A stretch of 64,000 nt of DNA from Darksidea phi (Eukaryota; Ascomycota; Dothideomycetes; Pleosporales; Lentitheciaceae), in NCBI GenBank assembly GCA_030770425.1, contig JASJFT010000096.1:1-64000 (forward strand). The letters run 5' to 3'. Positions 12,570-23,202 of the stretch are shown here, piece by piece. Position 1 is the stretch's first letter; every line of letters starts with the position of its first letter. The notes under the pieces were generated by a model. That model did no database searches and was not told the DNA's origin. It saw only the letters and a list, made by a program, of their open reading frames with translations. The position numbers and the translations under genes were made by a program.

Positions 12570-14430
12570 TTATTTCTTCGCTCGCATATCAACAACCTCC
12601 AACGGCGCGTTTCGCAGCTCAACGACATGACCCGGTTTCAACGCTTCCGTGTATATATAATCGACGTCGTGCGGGTGAAAGATACCCGGTTTGGTGCAGC
12701 TGAGGATAGCTTGTTTGCCGGGGGGATCGGTGAGGCGGAAACAACCCCAACTTTACCAGAAAGCCATTAGTACACATACCATCCGTGCCATTTCTGTGGT
12801 AGAAGAAGAGTATAGTTATTGAGAGGGGGAAGGAAGGGAAATACGTACTCTGGGCTTTTACTGGGAGCGCACACGATGGCTATACTTTCTGCCATCATGA
12901 CTTGGTATCCTACGTGTGTGTGAAGATCCCTGCTACTCATGAAGCATGTCTGACTTGGATGGGTGTGTATCCAGCCCAACACCATCAACTCCTCTGAATC
13001 GCAGTAATCGAACAAATCGCTCTCGTTGGTCATTTCACAAGTATCGCTTGTACTTGTTTGCGCAGGTATAACTAATCGCGTGATGAAGAGCGCATTAGAT
13101 TTCAGAATACCGCATAGGATACCGCAGGTCTCGAGATTGAGGCGCGTGTTGTGGATGGCGGCTTGCAGGAAGAATTCGCGAAGCTGGGCGGGCAGGAAGA
13201 GTGTGCGAAGGGGCTCGCCGTTCTCGAGGTAGGCGGAGGGTTTGAAGGTGAATTCGTCGAGGTCTGTGGCTGGAGAAGCCGGGCGAGGGGCAACTTTTCC
13301 TGGTATGGGGGGCGCGGAGGGCGGAGGCTCGGTGTATTTGCCTGGTATGGGTGGAGGACGGGGTTGTTCGTGAATATATGCGGAGGCTGGCGGTTTCGGT
13401 GGCTTTGGCGGGAGTGCAGGTGGTAATGTGTCGGGTGGACGGGGGATGTGCTCTTTGGGCGGTCGTATAGGCGCGACGCCTTGTGATGGTAGTCGTGAAT
13501 CGGTGCCTGACCATCTCTCCTGGCCGTGGTGGGGAACTGATGGGTAGTTGTACGGCGAGGCTTCTTGTATCGATGTCGGACGCTGCTTAGATTAGTCGCA
13601 TGCCCTTGTCAAACTCACAACAAGGCTCTTACCGAGAAGTTCGGGGCCCTGTGTCCATTCTTCTGCATGCGCGCAACCTCTTGAATCTGACTCTGAAGAT
13701 CATCATCGCCCTCCCCGCTTTGCCTCTTCAACTCTGTCTCCCAATCTCCCCACATGCCAGCCGTCCGCCTCTCCTGCTCTTCTTCTTCCGACACACCAGC
13801 TTGCCTCACACTTCTTCGTGCAGCATCCCTCCTATTCACCTCCCTCTGCGCGAGCTTCGCAGCAAGTGACTGGTTGCCCTCCGCATCTAGAGTCGGCCGT
13901 TCATAATTTCTCCTGCTCTTCGCTGCCGCTCTCTGATTCAAACTCAGCCCATCGAACCCACGCGATAGGCTTGCATCTCGCCCTTCCAACGATCCAAGCG
14001 CCTTCAATTGTGCTCTTCTTCTCTCTTGGAACTCCTCGTGCCTCTGTTTTATCCGTGGCCTTATCTCCTCAAGTTTCTTCAAATCGGCTCCAACAGCTAC
14101 GGTCGCCGCACTGAGCGCTTTCCGATTTTCAGGTCTGCTTTTCTCGGGATGGTTTTGGAGGTGTTCGAGGACGAGATTGGCGTGGCGGTATAGGAGGAGG
14201 TATGTTTGTGCATCGTTGCCTTCTGCTTCGTATACTTGCGCCTAAAATCTGTGAGCTGCGACAAATATGAGCGGAATGGGTAGGAAGACCTCCTTCTGCA
14301 TGGTATTCGCCGTGCGCAGCCAGTTTTTGAGCGGAATGTATGCATTATACTCATAGTTCGAGGCTTGAGCCGTGAGCTCTTGCACACTCAAAGGTGCGTT
14401 GAAGGATGCCATGCTGTGCTGAGCCTCCAA
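12570..14430 (-). CDS. sst2: AMSH-like deubiquitinase (JAMM/MPN+ zinc protease)
   Basis: A multi-exon gene. The N-terminal part (from 14430 or 14412) is a helical USP8-dimerisation-type domain with the YLLLYRHANLVLEHL segment. A charged coiled linker (RPRIKQRHEEFQERRRAQL) and a Pro/Ser-rich middle follow, and the C-terminus is a JAMM domain. Catalytic zinc motif HTHPSQTCFMSSRD (HxHP-x6-S-x2-D) lies near 12930-12970, the upstream Glu is in LETCGILCG, and the family-specific stretch THVGYQVMM follows. AMSH proteases cut K63-linked ubiquitin on endosomes and work with ESCRT-0. Introns lie near 14240-14295 and 13575-13632, and one separates the VCAPSKSP part from the final exon (RLTDPPGK to 12570). 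The stop at 12570 follows the conserved tail EVVDMRAKK. Exon borders in the middle are approximate. Confidence 0.92.
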
Positions 14431-14916
14431 TGCGGCGTTTTGGTGGAGGGTGGTGTGGGGAGAATTGGTCAGAAGGGCATGACACCCTTCATCTGCAAGG
14501 GAAGAGGTGGCGTTGTTTCATTTGTGTGATGGGCAATTCACATGTGTTGGGTTGTTCGCGTTGCTGGGCACTGTGATGGTGGAGGACGGATGCCGCCGCC
14601 TGATTCCGCATCATCGCGGGGCATCCATGCACGGTCCAGCAAAGCAGCCATCAGATCGGGCAGCGACAAGTAACACGACTCACGTTGAGATCCTATTCAT
14701 CGGACATCAGATAATACTGGCAGATGTCGCTCTCCGAATAATTCCAGGTTTAGGAACAGCTATATGCACTACCAAGCCAATACAAGCATAGGCGCGCTGT
14801 CACGTGTTGAAAGGTGCATTCGGTCCTGCGCGTCTAGATTGGATATATAGAGAGATACATAGGTGGGCAATCATCCAACAGTTCTATTCGGGGTATCCGT
14901 ATCCCAATCCCAACCA
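14431..14916. other. Intergenic region
   Basis: The promoter of the deubiquitinase gene and the 3' flank of the Pkr1 gene. Only short frames; nothing recognisable. Confidence 0.4.
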
Positions 14917-15546
14917 TCATCTGTCTCCAGAGTCCTGCGACAGCTTCTCCCACTCGCTATCCGTGCTCAGCTCGCCCGTAGACTCTCCCATGCTCCTCCT
15001 CTGCTTGAGAGCCTCGTCGACCAGGGGCGCAAGACTCGTGCTGGCTCCCTTCGAGCCCGCTGAAACCGGTCCAGTGCTCGTTTGAAGTGACGTGCTTCCC
15101 GTGCCTCCTGCTGCAGGCTCCGTCGGTCTCTCGACAAACACCGTACTCTGCGTCTCGGGGCGTGGCGCGCGGGGCTTCGATTTCGGCTTCTGCTTCTGCT
15201 TCTCCTCCACCTCCGTCTCTACCTCGGTGTCATCTCCCGAATCCATACCATCGTCGCCGGCGCCACCCTTGCCCTTATCTTTCTCCCTCTTAGCTTCGCG
15301 GATGCGCTTCGCTTCCTCCTCTTTCGCCTGCGCGGCGCGGAGCTCGCCTGCGAACCAGTTGATCGCCCACCAGAGGCCTGCTGTCAGCGCGGAGAGGATG
15401 ATGAAGTGGATGCTGTAGGTTGCGACAAGGAGGGCGAAGAAGAGGAGTTGGAGGGCTGCGAAAGAGGCATTTGTTGCGACGAGGAGGGTGGGGGTGGGAC
15501 CGGGCGTGAAGATGGATTCCCAGAGGTTCTCGAAGAAGGATGCCAT
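14917..15546 (-). CDS. PKR1: V-type ATPase assembly factor Pkr1
   Basis: An intronless gene of 209 residues. The N-terminal 65 residues carry the Pkr1 signature: FFENLWESIFTPGPTPTLL followed by two closely spaced hydrophobic helices (about residues 25-45 and 47-68, containing ALTAGLWWAINWF). In yeast Pkr1 is an ER membrane protein that helps assemble the Vo sector of the vacuolar proton pump. The remainder is hydrophilic: a charged helix rich in Glu/Lys/Arg, an acidic stretch, and a Ser/Thr/Pro-rich tail ending in SDSEWEKLSQD. The longer tail compared with the yeast protein (122 residues) is usual in filamentous ascomycetes. The start is the first ATG before the conserved block. Confidence 0.92.
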   Translation of the reverse strand: MASFFENLWESIFTPGPTPTLLVATNASFAALQLLFFALLVATYSIHFIILSALTAGLWWAINWFAGELRAAQAKEEEAKRIREAKREKDKGKGGAGDDGMDSGDDTEVETEVEEKQKQKPKSKPRAPRPETQSTVFVERPTEPAAGGTGSTSLQTSTGPVSAGSKGASTSLAPLVDEALKQRRSMGESTGELSTDSEWEKLSQDSGDR

Positions 15547-17567
15547 GGTGTTTGCGATTGCTGTCGGCGCGTTCGGGCTTGTGGAGTGTGACGTGGTATG
15601 TGAAGTGTAAGGTGTGTGGTGCTTCGGGGGTTAGCTGCGAGCTACAAGCTTGCTTGCGGTGACGTCTCGCGTTCCCCGCTGGTGCCTGGCAAACAGGACA
15701 AGTGTGCAGTGCGGAGATGGTGCTACGTTGCGACTTCAACAATGCTGCCTTGGACGTGCTTGCCGGTTGTCCTTCCAGCGCATGTGTGAAAAGACGGTGG
15801 AGCAGAGTACTTGGGGAAAGCCCACCAGCACCCTGACGTGTAATGGTTTCGGCGGGGCTGGTGTCGGCAAGGCCTGTTCCAAAGTCCCGACTACACATGA
15901 CCCCGCGATTGGTCAAACATGGTCACGTTGATCATTAGATATTAAATAATTACTTAAAGCCCTCGATTAAATACTCCGTAGGCCTCGGAGCTTCTATGCA
16001 TCAGTCTTGTAAAAAATACTCCTAATGTATTTGGGCTGCGCTAATCAATCACGGTGCAGAAGCCTCCCGTTCCCCCACTTATTTTACCGCCTTACCTATG
16101 CCCCTTTTGCTATGCAGCTGTATACAGCAGCGCCTCAAGCAGAGGTTTAACCGCCTTTCAAAGACTGGCAAAAATGCAACTAAGTTCAGAGAGTTTGCAG
16201 GGAAACCTTTGTGGTAGCAAGATGAAGATGGAACACTCTTGTGTTGAAATAGTCTTGCACAGTGTTCGACAGAATGAATGTAGGTGCGGGCCTAGGATTT
16301 ATCTGTGCAGAAGCTGGTGTTCGCCCTCGTTATAGGCTAATAGAATGACGAAGAGGAGTCAGTTAGCGCATTTACGTGGTCAGAATGTAAGTGACGCGAG
16401 ATAGTTCGAGTGCGGGGGCGACTATTTCCACTCCAGACAACAGCCCGTTTATTCTACATGGTAGAACGAACGAGGGCGATCGTAGCTTTTGGCCTGTGAC
16501 AGATTTACTTTGTTGCTTATGTCTATCTTCGCACAAGACCTCCCAAAACGCGTCGCTTTCCTCTATCCATCCATTCATTGCCTCTCTCCTCTGCCCAATA
16601 CCCAACAACGCGGCTCTATAGGTTAGCATAATTAGAGCAGTAACATAATGGCTGCATTCGTGAAACACTCATGCACACTGTATTGTTGGTAATGCACAAC
16701 CTCTAAGTCTGGCAATATCCTCTCACTCCGAACACCCTTGCCTTTTTTATTATATGCTTTCTTCAATCCCGTAGCTGAATAGACAGATATCTTGTACAAG
16801 TTTCTTGTGTTAACTCTTCTTTAGCATGGTCTACAAGTCTGAACCATCTTATCGGGTCGTGTCTGGGGACCAATCTGAGACCACAAGGTTAAGTCCTTGC
16901 GATATCTGCTCTGACGATCTCGGGGTTTGGAACGATTTCAGAGCATGGTACCTCTTCCTCCTCCACTTGATCGCTTCTACGGTTGGGCAATGCCAGTGAG
17001 CCGGTGACGACTAGGGCCGTAGAAAGCGTCGTCTTCGCGAACATCGACAGAGTGAATCTCTACCTTTGGCTAACTTTAAATGCAACGCTCACGATATCGG
17101 CTCTGCTTGTGTTCCTAGCCCAGCACCTTGGTAAGACGAAGACCATTTGCGATCCAACGGTTGCGGCTTTGACTATGGACCTTACGGAGATAACCTGTCA
17201 TGGCGCCAGAGGTCTATGCAGCGCTGTTACACTTAACAAACAAGACTAGGAGCTTCCCGAGCTGAAGCGGAAAAAGGATGGAAGTGAGACTAAGATCAGA
17301 GACAAGACCACTTAGGGACCTTGTAGGCGAAGAGCTGTGTTTGCCGCCAAAGCCCCATCTCGACGTATGTAGAAATACTAATTTGAGACATTGCATAGTA
17401 GTTGTACTTAGGAATAGCGGTCCACATAACTAAAAACTTCTTTGAATCGGCATTATCTAGAACGAAATGGCCATATGTAGGCATCGCTAAATTGAGTACA
17501 ATGAGTGCAACCACAAGACGACTGTAACCGCCCCCTCCGAGACCGTGATTGAACCTTGATTCAACGC
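15547..17567. other. Two-kilobase gene-poor region
   Basis: No convincing gene. Frames at 16372-16668 (minus) and 16391-16621 (plus) overlap in antisense and neither shows a motif. Base composition is normal, with some TA-rich patches near 15940-16030 (a string of TTAAATAATTA type). Confidence 0.4.
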
Positions 17568-18380
17568 TCACATGACGATGCAACCCGGGCTTGACTGTTG
17601 CTTATGTCGATATTCGCGGTAGTGATGTGAGTTCCTCCGACGTCTCTGCCTCTCACCGTGATAGCCGCAATCCGCACCTCCAAATCCGTCGCCGTAATAG
17701 TTGTCGCAAACCATGCGCTGGTCCACCATATACGGGCTTGCAATAGGCGTACCAACCGGCAATCCTGCGGGCATCGCAACAGAACCCGCGATGGGCATAC
17801 CGACAGCCATCCCAGCCATTCCAACTGGACCCTCCATAGGACCAGTAAGTCTGTGATCAACACCCCAGCTGCCTAGAATTGCATGGTTGCCACCTATCTG
17901 GTTCCGGGGCATCTGGTTGCAACCCCATGATCCCTGAAGCATTTCGACGGTCTCTGGATCTGCGAAGCCGCCAAAACAGGTCGGGCAGGTATTCGGGGGC
18001 GCGATCAAATACTGGTAAATTTGACGGTTTGGGCAGTTGAGGAAGTCTCGACAGTACCCACACGGTTGGCTATTGGAAAGCCACGAGTGACCACAGTTTC
18101 CGTCGTATTGGCTGCAAAGACACATCTCTAAAAGTGGTCCGTTAGTCAAGAAGTCGAAGGGGAATCGTGGAGTGATGCGTCGAAAACTCGACGGATTCCG
18201 GAGGGTTGCAAATGGAGACTTGGTTGAAGTACGAGTTGGAGATGCAGCTTGAGACGAGCCGAATTGTTGAAGGTAATTGATGGGGTATCGTACAGAACGT
18301 GGCGGCTCGAATGCTTTTATATGCCTGCCAAAAGTTGATATCGTGAAGCGCTGTGAAGTCCCATCACGCATCGCAGCCAT
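17568..18380 (-). CDS. Hypothetical Cys-rich protein with a Gly/Met/Pro-rich middle
   Basis: One open frame of 270 codons. Two starts are possible: 18380, giving an N-terminal Ser/Arg/Pro-rich extension, or 18125, just after a pyrimidine-rich TTTTAG, which begins MCLCSQYDGNCGHSWL. From the second start the first 55 residues hold nine cysteines in CxC, CGH, CGYC, C and CPTC patterns that look like metal-binding knuckles. A low-complexity part then repeats GM, PVG, PIAG and PAG. The tail has a basic run (ERQRRRR) and ends CIVM, a possible C-terminal prenylation (CaaX) signal. No signal peptide. I do not recognise a family; the Cys block suggests zinc binding and the CaaX-like end possible membrane attachment, both inferred. 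Confidence 0.6.
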   Translation of the reverse strand: MAAMRDGTSQRFTISTFGRHIKAFEPPRSVRYPINYLQQFGSSQAASPTRTSTKSPFATLRNPSSFRRITPRFPFDFLTNGPLLEMCLCSQYDGNCGHSWLSNSQPCGYCRDFLNCPNRQIYQYLIAPPNTCPTCFGGFADPETVEMLQGSWGCNQMPRNQIGGNHAILGSWGVDHRLTGPMEGPVGMAGMAVGMPIAGSVAMPAGLPVGTPIASPYMVDQRMVCDNYYGDGFGGADCGYHGERQRRRRNSHHYREYRHKQQSSPGCIVM

Positions 18381-18495
18381 TCAATACTTGGCAATCAAGT
18401 ATTCTACGCATTCAATCTTGACAGTAATCATTGTGCGCGACCCGATCCTCTAGCAAGTCGTAACAGCGCCAGCTCAGAGCGTCACGCATCGGGCT

Positions 18496-19017
18496 TCACC
18501 TGTCGCTCTCGGGCTCGAATTCAGGATCGTTTTCTTCAAGTTCTTGTTTTCTGATCGCTTGCATAAGTTCGTAAAGCTGGCCGATCTGCTGGTCTGCATT
18601 CAATGTCAGCTTCAATGCACTAGATTGTCAAGCTCCACAAACAATTGCATACCGCTCATCTTATCAATTTTCGTTTTGTCCATTTTTTCCTCTTTCCAGG
18701 ATTCCCCTTCTAGTGCTTGTGCATATAGTTGCCACTCAGTGAGAAAGCCGATCTAGATTGCGTAAGCCTAGAATGTGATGAATATCTAGAAGTCTTACAA
18801 TATGGACTGGGTTATCAACATCTTTATGAGCTCTAAACTCTTGCTTGATATACATGTCGCCGAGGAGACGGGCTTCAGGAGGCAATTTCTTTCGATGCGC
18901 GCGGAAAAGACGGCGGTATAGAGGGATTGGTGGGAGAAGTGCCATGGGAGCCGGTCGAAAGGGCTTGGACGCGCCTGCGTCCGTTGCAGTAGCAAGCAAC
19001 CGACTGTAGACCCTCAT
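18496..19017 (-). CDS. SDH7: Succinate dehydrogenase assembly factor 3 (ACN9/Sdh7), mitochondrial
   Basis: Three exons: the first from 19017 to about 18803, then FLTEWQLYAQALEGESWKEE in the second, and DQQIGQLYELMQAIRKQ in the third, ending at 18496. The product has an N-terminal basic targeting stretch (MRVYSRLLATATDAG) and then the ACN9 core PPIPLYRRLFRAHRKKLPPE, LGDMYIKQEFRAHKDV and the LYR motif within PLYRRLF. This LYR-family protein acts in the mitochondrial matrix and shields the iron-sulfur subunit Sdh2 during assembly of complex II. Introns have GTAAGA and GTATGC donors. An in-frame ATG at 19065 would add 16 residues; 19017 gives the better presequence. The gene shares a divergent promoter of about 170 bases with the Mtq2 gene. 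Confidence 0.93.
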
Positions 19018-19186
19018 GATCGAGGCTGATATATATGGATGAAGTGATGGAAGGAGGAAGTTCACTTGAGTTAATTCTGGCGAAGCAATGACGACCTCGG
19101 TTGTTTACATAAGCATCGCCAACGCCGCTCATTGGACGCTGATCCACGATCTTCTGACGACAACTTCCAATGCAGAAACTCCGGCC

Positions 19187-19948
19187 ATGCTACCGACGCC
19201 TTCTACCTCACATGTCTGCTTCGATCGCGTGTATGAACCAGCGGAAGACTCATACCTGCTGCTGGACACCATCTCATCCAACTCGGAAGCGGCCTTTCTG
19301 CGAGATCGGTTTGGAGATGTCGCAAGCACCCCGCCTCTAATTCTCGAAGTAGGCGTTGGATCCGGGGTTGTGCTAGCGTTCGCGGCTGCCAACTCGAAAA
19401 GAATATTTGGCCGAAATGATGCACTGACTCTCGGCACTGATATCAACAGCTTCGCCTGCAAAGCAGCTTTGCATACCATCCAGAACGCCCTCGTAGAGTC
19501 CAACAGTTGCTCAGTCTTCCTCGATGTAGTCAACGGGGATCTGGCCACCTCTATTCGACCACATTCTGTCGATGTCTTCATTTTCAATCCGCCGTATGTG
19601 CCTGCGGAACTACCCGACTTCTCTCGTCATGCGAACTTTAACGCCCTGTCCCCAGGTCAGCACAAGACCACCTTCGACCAAGACTCGTATCTTTTGGAGC
19701 TTTCGTACGCCGGGGGTGAGGATGGGATGGTAGTCACGAATCGAATGCTGGAGCAAATACCGGATATTTTGGATCTGAAGCGAGGGATTGCCTATATTCT
19801 ACTATGTGCACAAAACAAGCCCGAGGAAGTCAAGAGGCATATAAGGGAATGGGGCACAGGCTGGGCGGCGGAGACGGTGGGCACAAGCGGAAAACAAGCT
19901 GGCTGGGAGAAATTACAGATTCTGAGGGTATGGAAAGAAGGGATGTGA
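19187..19948 (+). CDS. MTQ2: eRF1 methyltransferase catalytic subunit Mtq2 (HemK2 family)
   Basis: Single-exon, 253 residues. It shows the N-terminal VYEPAEDSYLLLD block of the HemK2 group, the SAM-binding motif EVGVGSGVVLAF, and the catalytic NPPY at residues 134-137 that holds the glutamine side chain. The enzyme methylates the GGQ glutamine of the translation termination factor eRF1, working with the partner Trm112 in the cytosol. The start at 19187 fits the family; a longer frame begins at 19088 but its extra 33 residues are not conserved-looking. The stop (19948) lies two bases from the end of the convergent kinase gene. Length matches other fungal Mtq2 proteins with a slightly expanded middle. 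Confidence 0.95.
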   Translation: MLPTPSTSHVCFDRVYEPAEDSYLLLDTISSNSEAAFLRDRFGDVASTPPLILEVGVGSGVVLAFAAANSKRIFGRNDALTLGTDINSFACKAALHTIQNALVESNSCSVFLDVVNGDLATSIRPHSVDVFIFNPPYVPAELPDFSRHANFNALSPGQHKTTFDQDSYLLELSYAGGEDGMVVTNRMLEQIPDILDLKRGIAYILLCAQNKPEEVKRHIREWGTGWAAETVGTSGKQAGWEKLQILRVWKEGM

Positions 19949-19949
19949 A

Positions 19950-21083
19950 CTAGGTACATGGTCCGATCTCGACCTCGAAGTCTGTCAAGGCTGCCTGTCC
20001 TCCCATCTTCTTCAACATCGGTCTTGCCTCCTCAATCATGTCACCTACCAATGTCTTCACGGTTGGTCGCTTGTCTGGCTTGCGACTTAGACAGTTTTCC
20101 ATCCAGCCGTTAAGTTCATCGCTGTACTGATAATAAAATTCCGGTCCATCTTTCCCTTTCGGTAAAAGGTCCTCACATTCTAACTGCTCTTCTTCCGAAA
20201 GATTTATGGGAGTCACCACTCGCGGCACCTTGTACGCATAATAGCGCGATGGGGGAGAATAGTTCCGGGCAGATGGTGGGTCTGCGCCATTGAGCTCCTT
20301 CCTCCGTATTGCTTCGTAGCTGTCGAGGTCCTCAATCGGCGGCCTTCCGGTTGCCAGGTAGTGCACGCAGGCACCCAGAGCCCACACCTCAGCAGCTTTC
20401 GTATTGATGAAGGGATTTTCTGGTGGCTGCCACTCGTATGTTCCGCAGCGCGCCGCTAGACTCGCGCTCCTCTCGACATAAAGCAATGCACACCCAAAAT
20501 CATGCAGCTTGAAGCTCGGATACGTCGTACCATTGTTGACGACCAGGATGTTCTTGGGTTTGATATCTCGGTGAAGCATCGCCCCCTGCCCTTGACGGGG
20601 TGGTTCCAAAGCGTTCTGGAGTATGGCTAGCGCCTGGCTCATTTGGACGAAGAACCGCCATATAAAGGACTCGGGTACTGGTTTCCATCTTTTCTGATCG
20701 AAGTGCGATTCTTTCCACTGCTGTAGATCGCCGAGCGGATAATGAGCGAAGATCGCCGTTCCGGAGGTCAGGTCTCCATCCATGGGGGCATAGAAGACGG
20801 GCTTTACGATCCGGTTGCAGTCCGGTAATATGGATAGTGCGCGGATCTCGAGCGGTCGCTTGTCTTTTTCGGTATTGAATCCAATCCGCATCACCTTCAT
20901 GACAACAAACTGCTTGTTGTTTTCTTTGGAGGCGAGCACGGAGACATGATCACTAACTTTCTTAATTATGCGCCAGTTTTGCGGCCTCCAAGTGAATATT
21001 GGTCTAGAGGACGTTCTCTTTGCGCGCTTGCGCAGGCTGCTAGTGTCCGGTGGTGGAAAGGTGGTTTTGCGTTTGGGGCCCAT
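19950..21083 (-). CDS. Protein kinase-like protein, fungal-specific
   Basis: The gene is intronless and encodes 377 residues. Kinase motifs are in order: the ATP-anchoring Lys in VVMKVM (residue 63), the catalytic HRDIKPKN (171-178), DFG (195-197), PPEN in the place of APE, and DKRPT near the end. The glycine-rich loop is not visible (KKVSDHVSV), so nucleotide binding could differ from standard kinases. The N-terminus is basic (RKRAKR), a possible nuclear localisation signal. The catalytic Asp and metal-binding Asp are kept, so activity is plausible; the substrate is unknown. It belongs to the many divergent fungal Ser/Thr kinases loosely like NEK/Wee-type kinases. The start at 21083 (MGPKRKTT) is preferred over 21152. 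Confidence 0.85.
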   Translation of the reverse strand: MGPKRKTTFPPPDTSSLRKRAKRTSSRPIFTWRPQNWRIIKKVSDHVSVLASKENNKQFVVMKVMRIGFNTEKDKRPLEIRALSILPDCNRIVKPVFYAPMDGDLTSGTAIFAHYPLGDLQQWKESHFDQKRWKPVPESFIWRFFVQMSQALAILQNALEPPRQGQGAMLHRDIKPKNILVVNNGTTYPSFKLHDFGCALLYVERSASLAARCGTYEWQPPENPFINTKAAEVWALGACVHYLATGRPPIEDLDSYEAIRRKELNGADPPSARNYSPPSRYYAYKVPRVVTPINLSEEEQLECEDLLPKGKDGPEFYYQYSDELNGWMENCLSRKPDKRPTVKTLVGDMIEEARPMLKKMGGQAALTDFEVEIGPCT

Positions 21084-21738
21084 GGCACTGAGTGGGATAT
21101 GGACACTGAGACCTATTGTTGGTAAATAGCAGATATAAAAAGAATGGAACAAGCTTGCACCTTCTAATGAGAAACCGCCAGTGCAGAAAGATTATGCCAG
21201 CAGCTCTAGGAGGTCGGAATTCGCTGTGGCTTTAATGTTTGTGGATCATACTGTAATGGTTGAGAAGCAGCGGCGCTGCTGGAGAAGCCGAATGACAATC
21301 AACACCAGTCGTTTTAGTAGAAGTAGTCACGGGCCAAAGTGAAAGAGGCATTCGAGGGGTGCTAGCTGATTGTTAGCTTCGCTGTAATGTACTATTTGAA
21401 ACCTTGTAGCGCGCTGTAATTGCATTCGGGTTTGCCTAGTCCCCATTACGGATCCCCATCATAGTAATTCTCCCTTAGTGCACATGGACCCTTCCGGTAT
21501 CCCTCCTCGCTCACCACTGATGTCTCCACTCAAGTGTTTGCATGTGAGTGAAGGACCCACCACGTGACGTATCCCGGAACAATAATGATCCACTAGCGCG
21601 GGTCTTGCCTAATTTCGAGGTTAGAGCTTCCCCCACCGCTTCACCTCCGGCAGCAACACACGCCCGCGCAAGCCCTGGCCATACTGTCGCGGGAACAATT
21701 CGAAAGCTCTTAATCGCATAATCATCGATACCGCCAAT
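21084..21738. promoter_or_regulatory. Divergent intergenic region, kinase / SmD1
   Basis: The 655 bases between the oppositely oriented starts hold both promoters. I see no clear TATA box, and no longer gene-like frame. Confidence 0.4.
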
Positions 21739-22335
21739 ATGAAGCTCGTCAGGTTAGTTCGCGCGTGGAGCGAGCATGGAACAAGCTAATGGAGTCGCAG
21801 GTTTCTCATGAAGTGCCAGAACGAGACGGTCACGGTTGAGCTCAAGAATGGTAGGACTGCCTTTTCTTGTTGTTTTGTTTTGCGTTTTGCTTTTGTTATG
21901 TTTTGCGATTTGGGCGCTGCTAGTCCTCTAGCTGCGCGCCGCCCGCTTTAGAGGTTTGCGCATGTCGACTCAGGCTGCGTCTTCCTCGGTTTGCAAGCAA
22001 CCGACCCCTAATATGTTGCAGGCACAATTGTCAATGGCACCATCGCCTCCGTCTCCCCTCTCATGAACGTCGCCCTCCGAACTGTAAAGTACACTCCCAA
22101 GAACCGCGACACCGTCACGCTCGACACAATGACCGTCCGTGGCTCAACGGTCCGATACATCATTCTGCCCGACTCGCTCCCGCTCGACACACTACTTATC
22201 GATGATGCGCCAAAACCGAAGAACAAGGCGAGGAAGGAGGCAGATCGCGGTGGCCGTGGAGGTGGTGGACGGGGTGGACCAAGGGGTCGAGGCGGACGAG
22301 GTGGACGTGGCAGGGGACGTGGTCGGGGAATGTGA
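21739..22335 (+). CDS. SMD1: Small nuclear ribonucleoprotein Sm D1
   Basis: Three exons (21739-21752, 21801-21850, 22022-22335) give 125 residues. The product starts [22 protein letters not shown], here split by introns, then shows the Sm2 motif ([15 protein letters not shown]) and an RG-rich tail of repeated GRGG/RGRG, the site of arginine methylation in other species. SmD1 is a ring subunit of the spliceosomal snRNPs. The 14-base first exon and the 170-base second intron make the start invisible to simple frame scanning. Length and tail agree with the family. Confidence 0.95.
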
Positions 22336-23202
22336 AAATGGGCGCTATGAGCTGGGTACGAAATGTTTATCTATGGTCTGGACGGGCTTGATCTGGGTTG
22401 GAAGTGCGGGCACCTGGATCAGTGAGCGAGACTATCTTTGATGCTCTATTCGCTGTGCATAACATACCTTGACCTGAATGCATTACATGTCTCAATAGCT
22501 CCGGATCATTCCCGTGGACAGAAAATCGCTCGAGATGGCTTGGCTGCCCAGCGATGACATGCTCCAGTGCCATATCGCGAAACATGACCTCTGGGAACCC
22601 ATTCCCTCAAACAACGGTGCGCTAGATTTGCATTTTCGAGATCTTTTTTGCATGCAGGCAGTAGATCCTCTAGGGTCGCAGTACCCAAATGTGTTACAAT
22701 GATCTTGCGCTGCTCTGAAGGCAGAGTCGCTAAAGTAGGCGTCGGTGTTGCGTTGATGGCATGGCCGAAGTGTAGATTCCGAGTTCCGGAGAGCCTTCAG
22801 TACGCTTCCTACAAGAATAGAAGAAAATCTGGCCGGGGCGATTCGCGGGTGCCTTGACTGGCTCACTGCCGCCTCGTTGAGGTGCCAACGGAAGATACTG
22901 AGATAAGAGGAAACCCTAGAAGTGAATATGTTGCAGAACGCAAGACCTCTAAACTGTGCCCCTCGGAAACTGAGGATCAGAACAAGGTCTGTAAACCCGG
23001 CAAGGGGCGAAATGGTCATAGCTCCATCTCGACCGGAACGGAACAACTCCAGCGCCAGAGACCGCGGATAGCCGCGGCTCATTCTACTCCAAACATTAAC
23101 TGACGTCTTGCGACGTCCTAAGCTTTACAACTTGCGAACGATATTCTCGTACTATGAGCTAGGTACTCTCCCACATTGTGAGCCTTTTAGCGTAATCGCA
23201 CC
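22336..23202. other. Intergenic region
   Basis: Frames on both strands (for example 22492-23082 minus) overlap without conserved motifs. Probably the 3' flank of SMD1 and the promoter of the hydratase gene. Confidence 0.4.
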
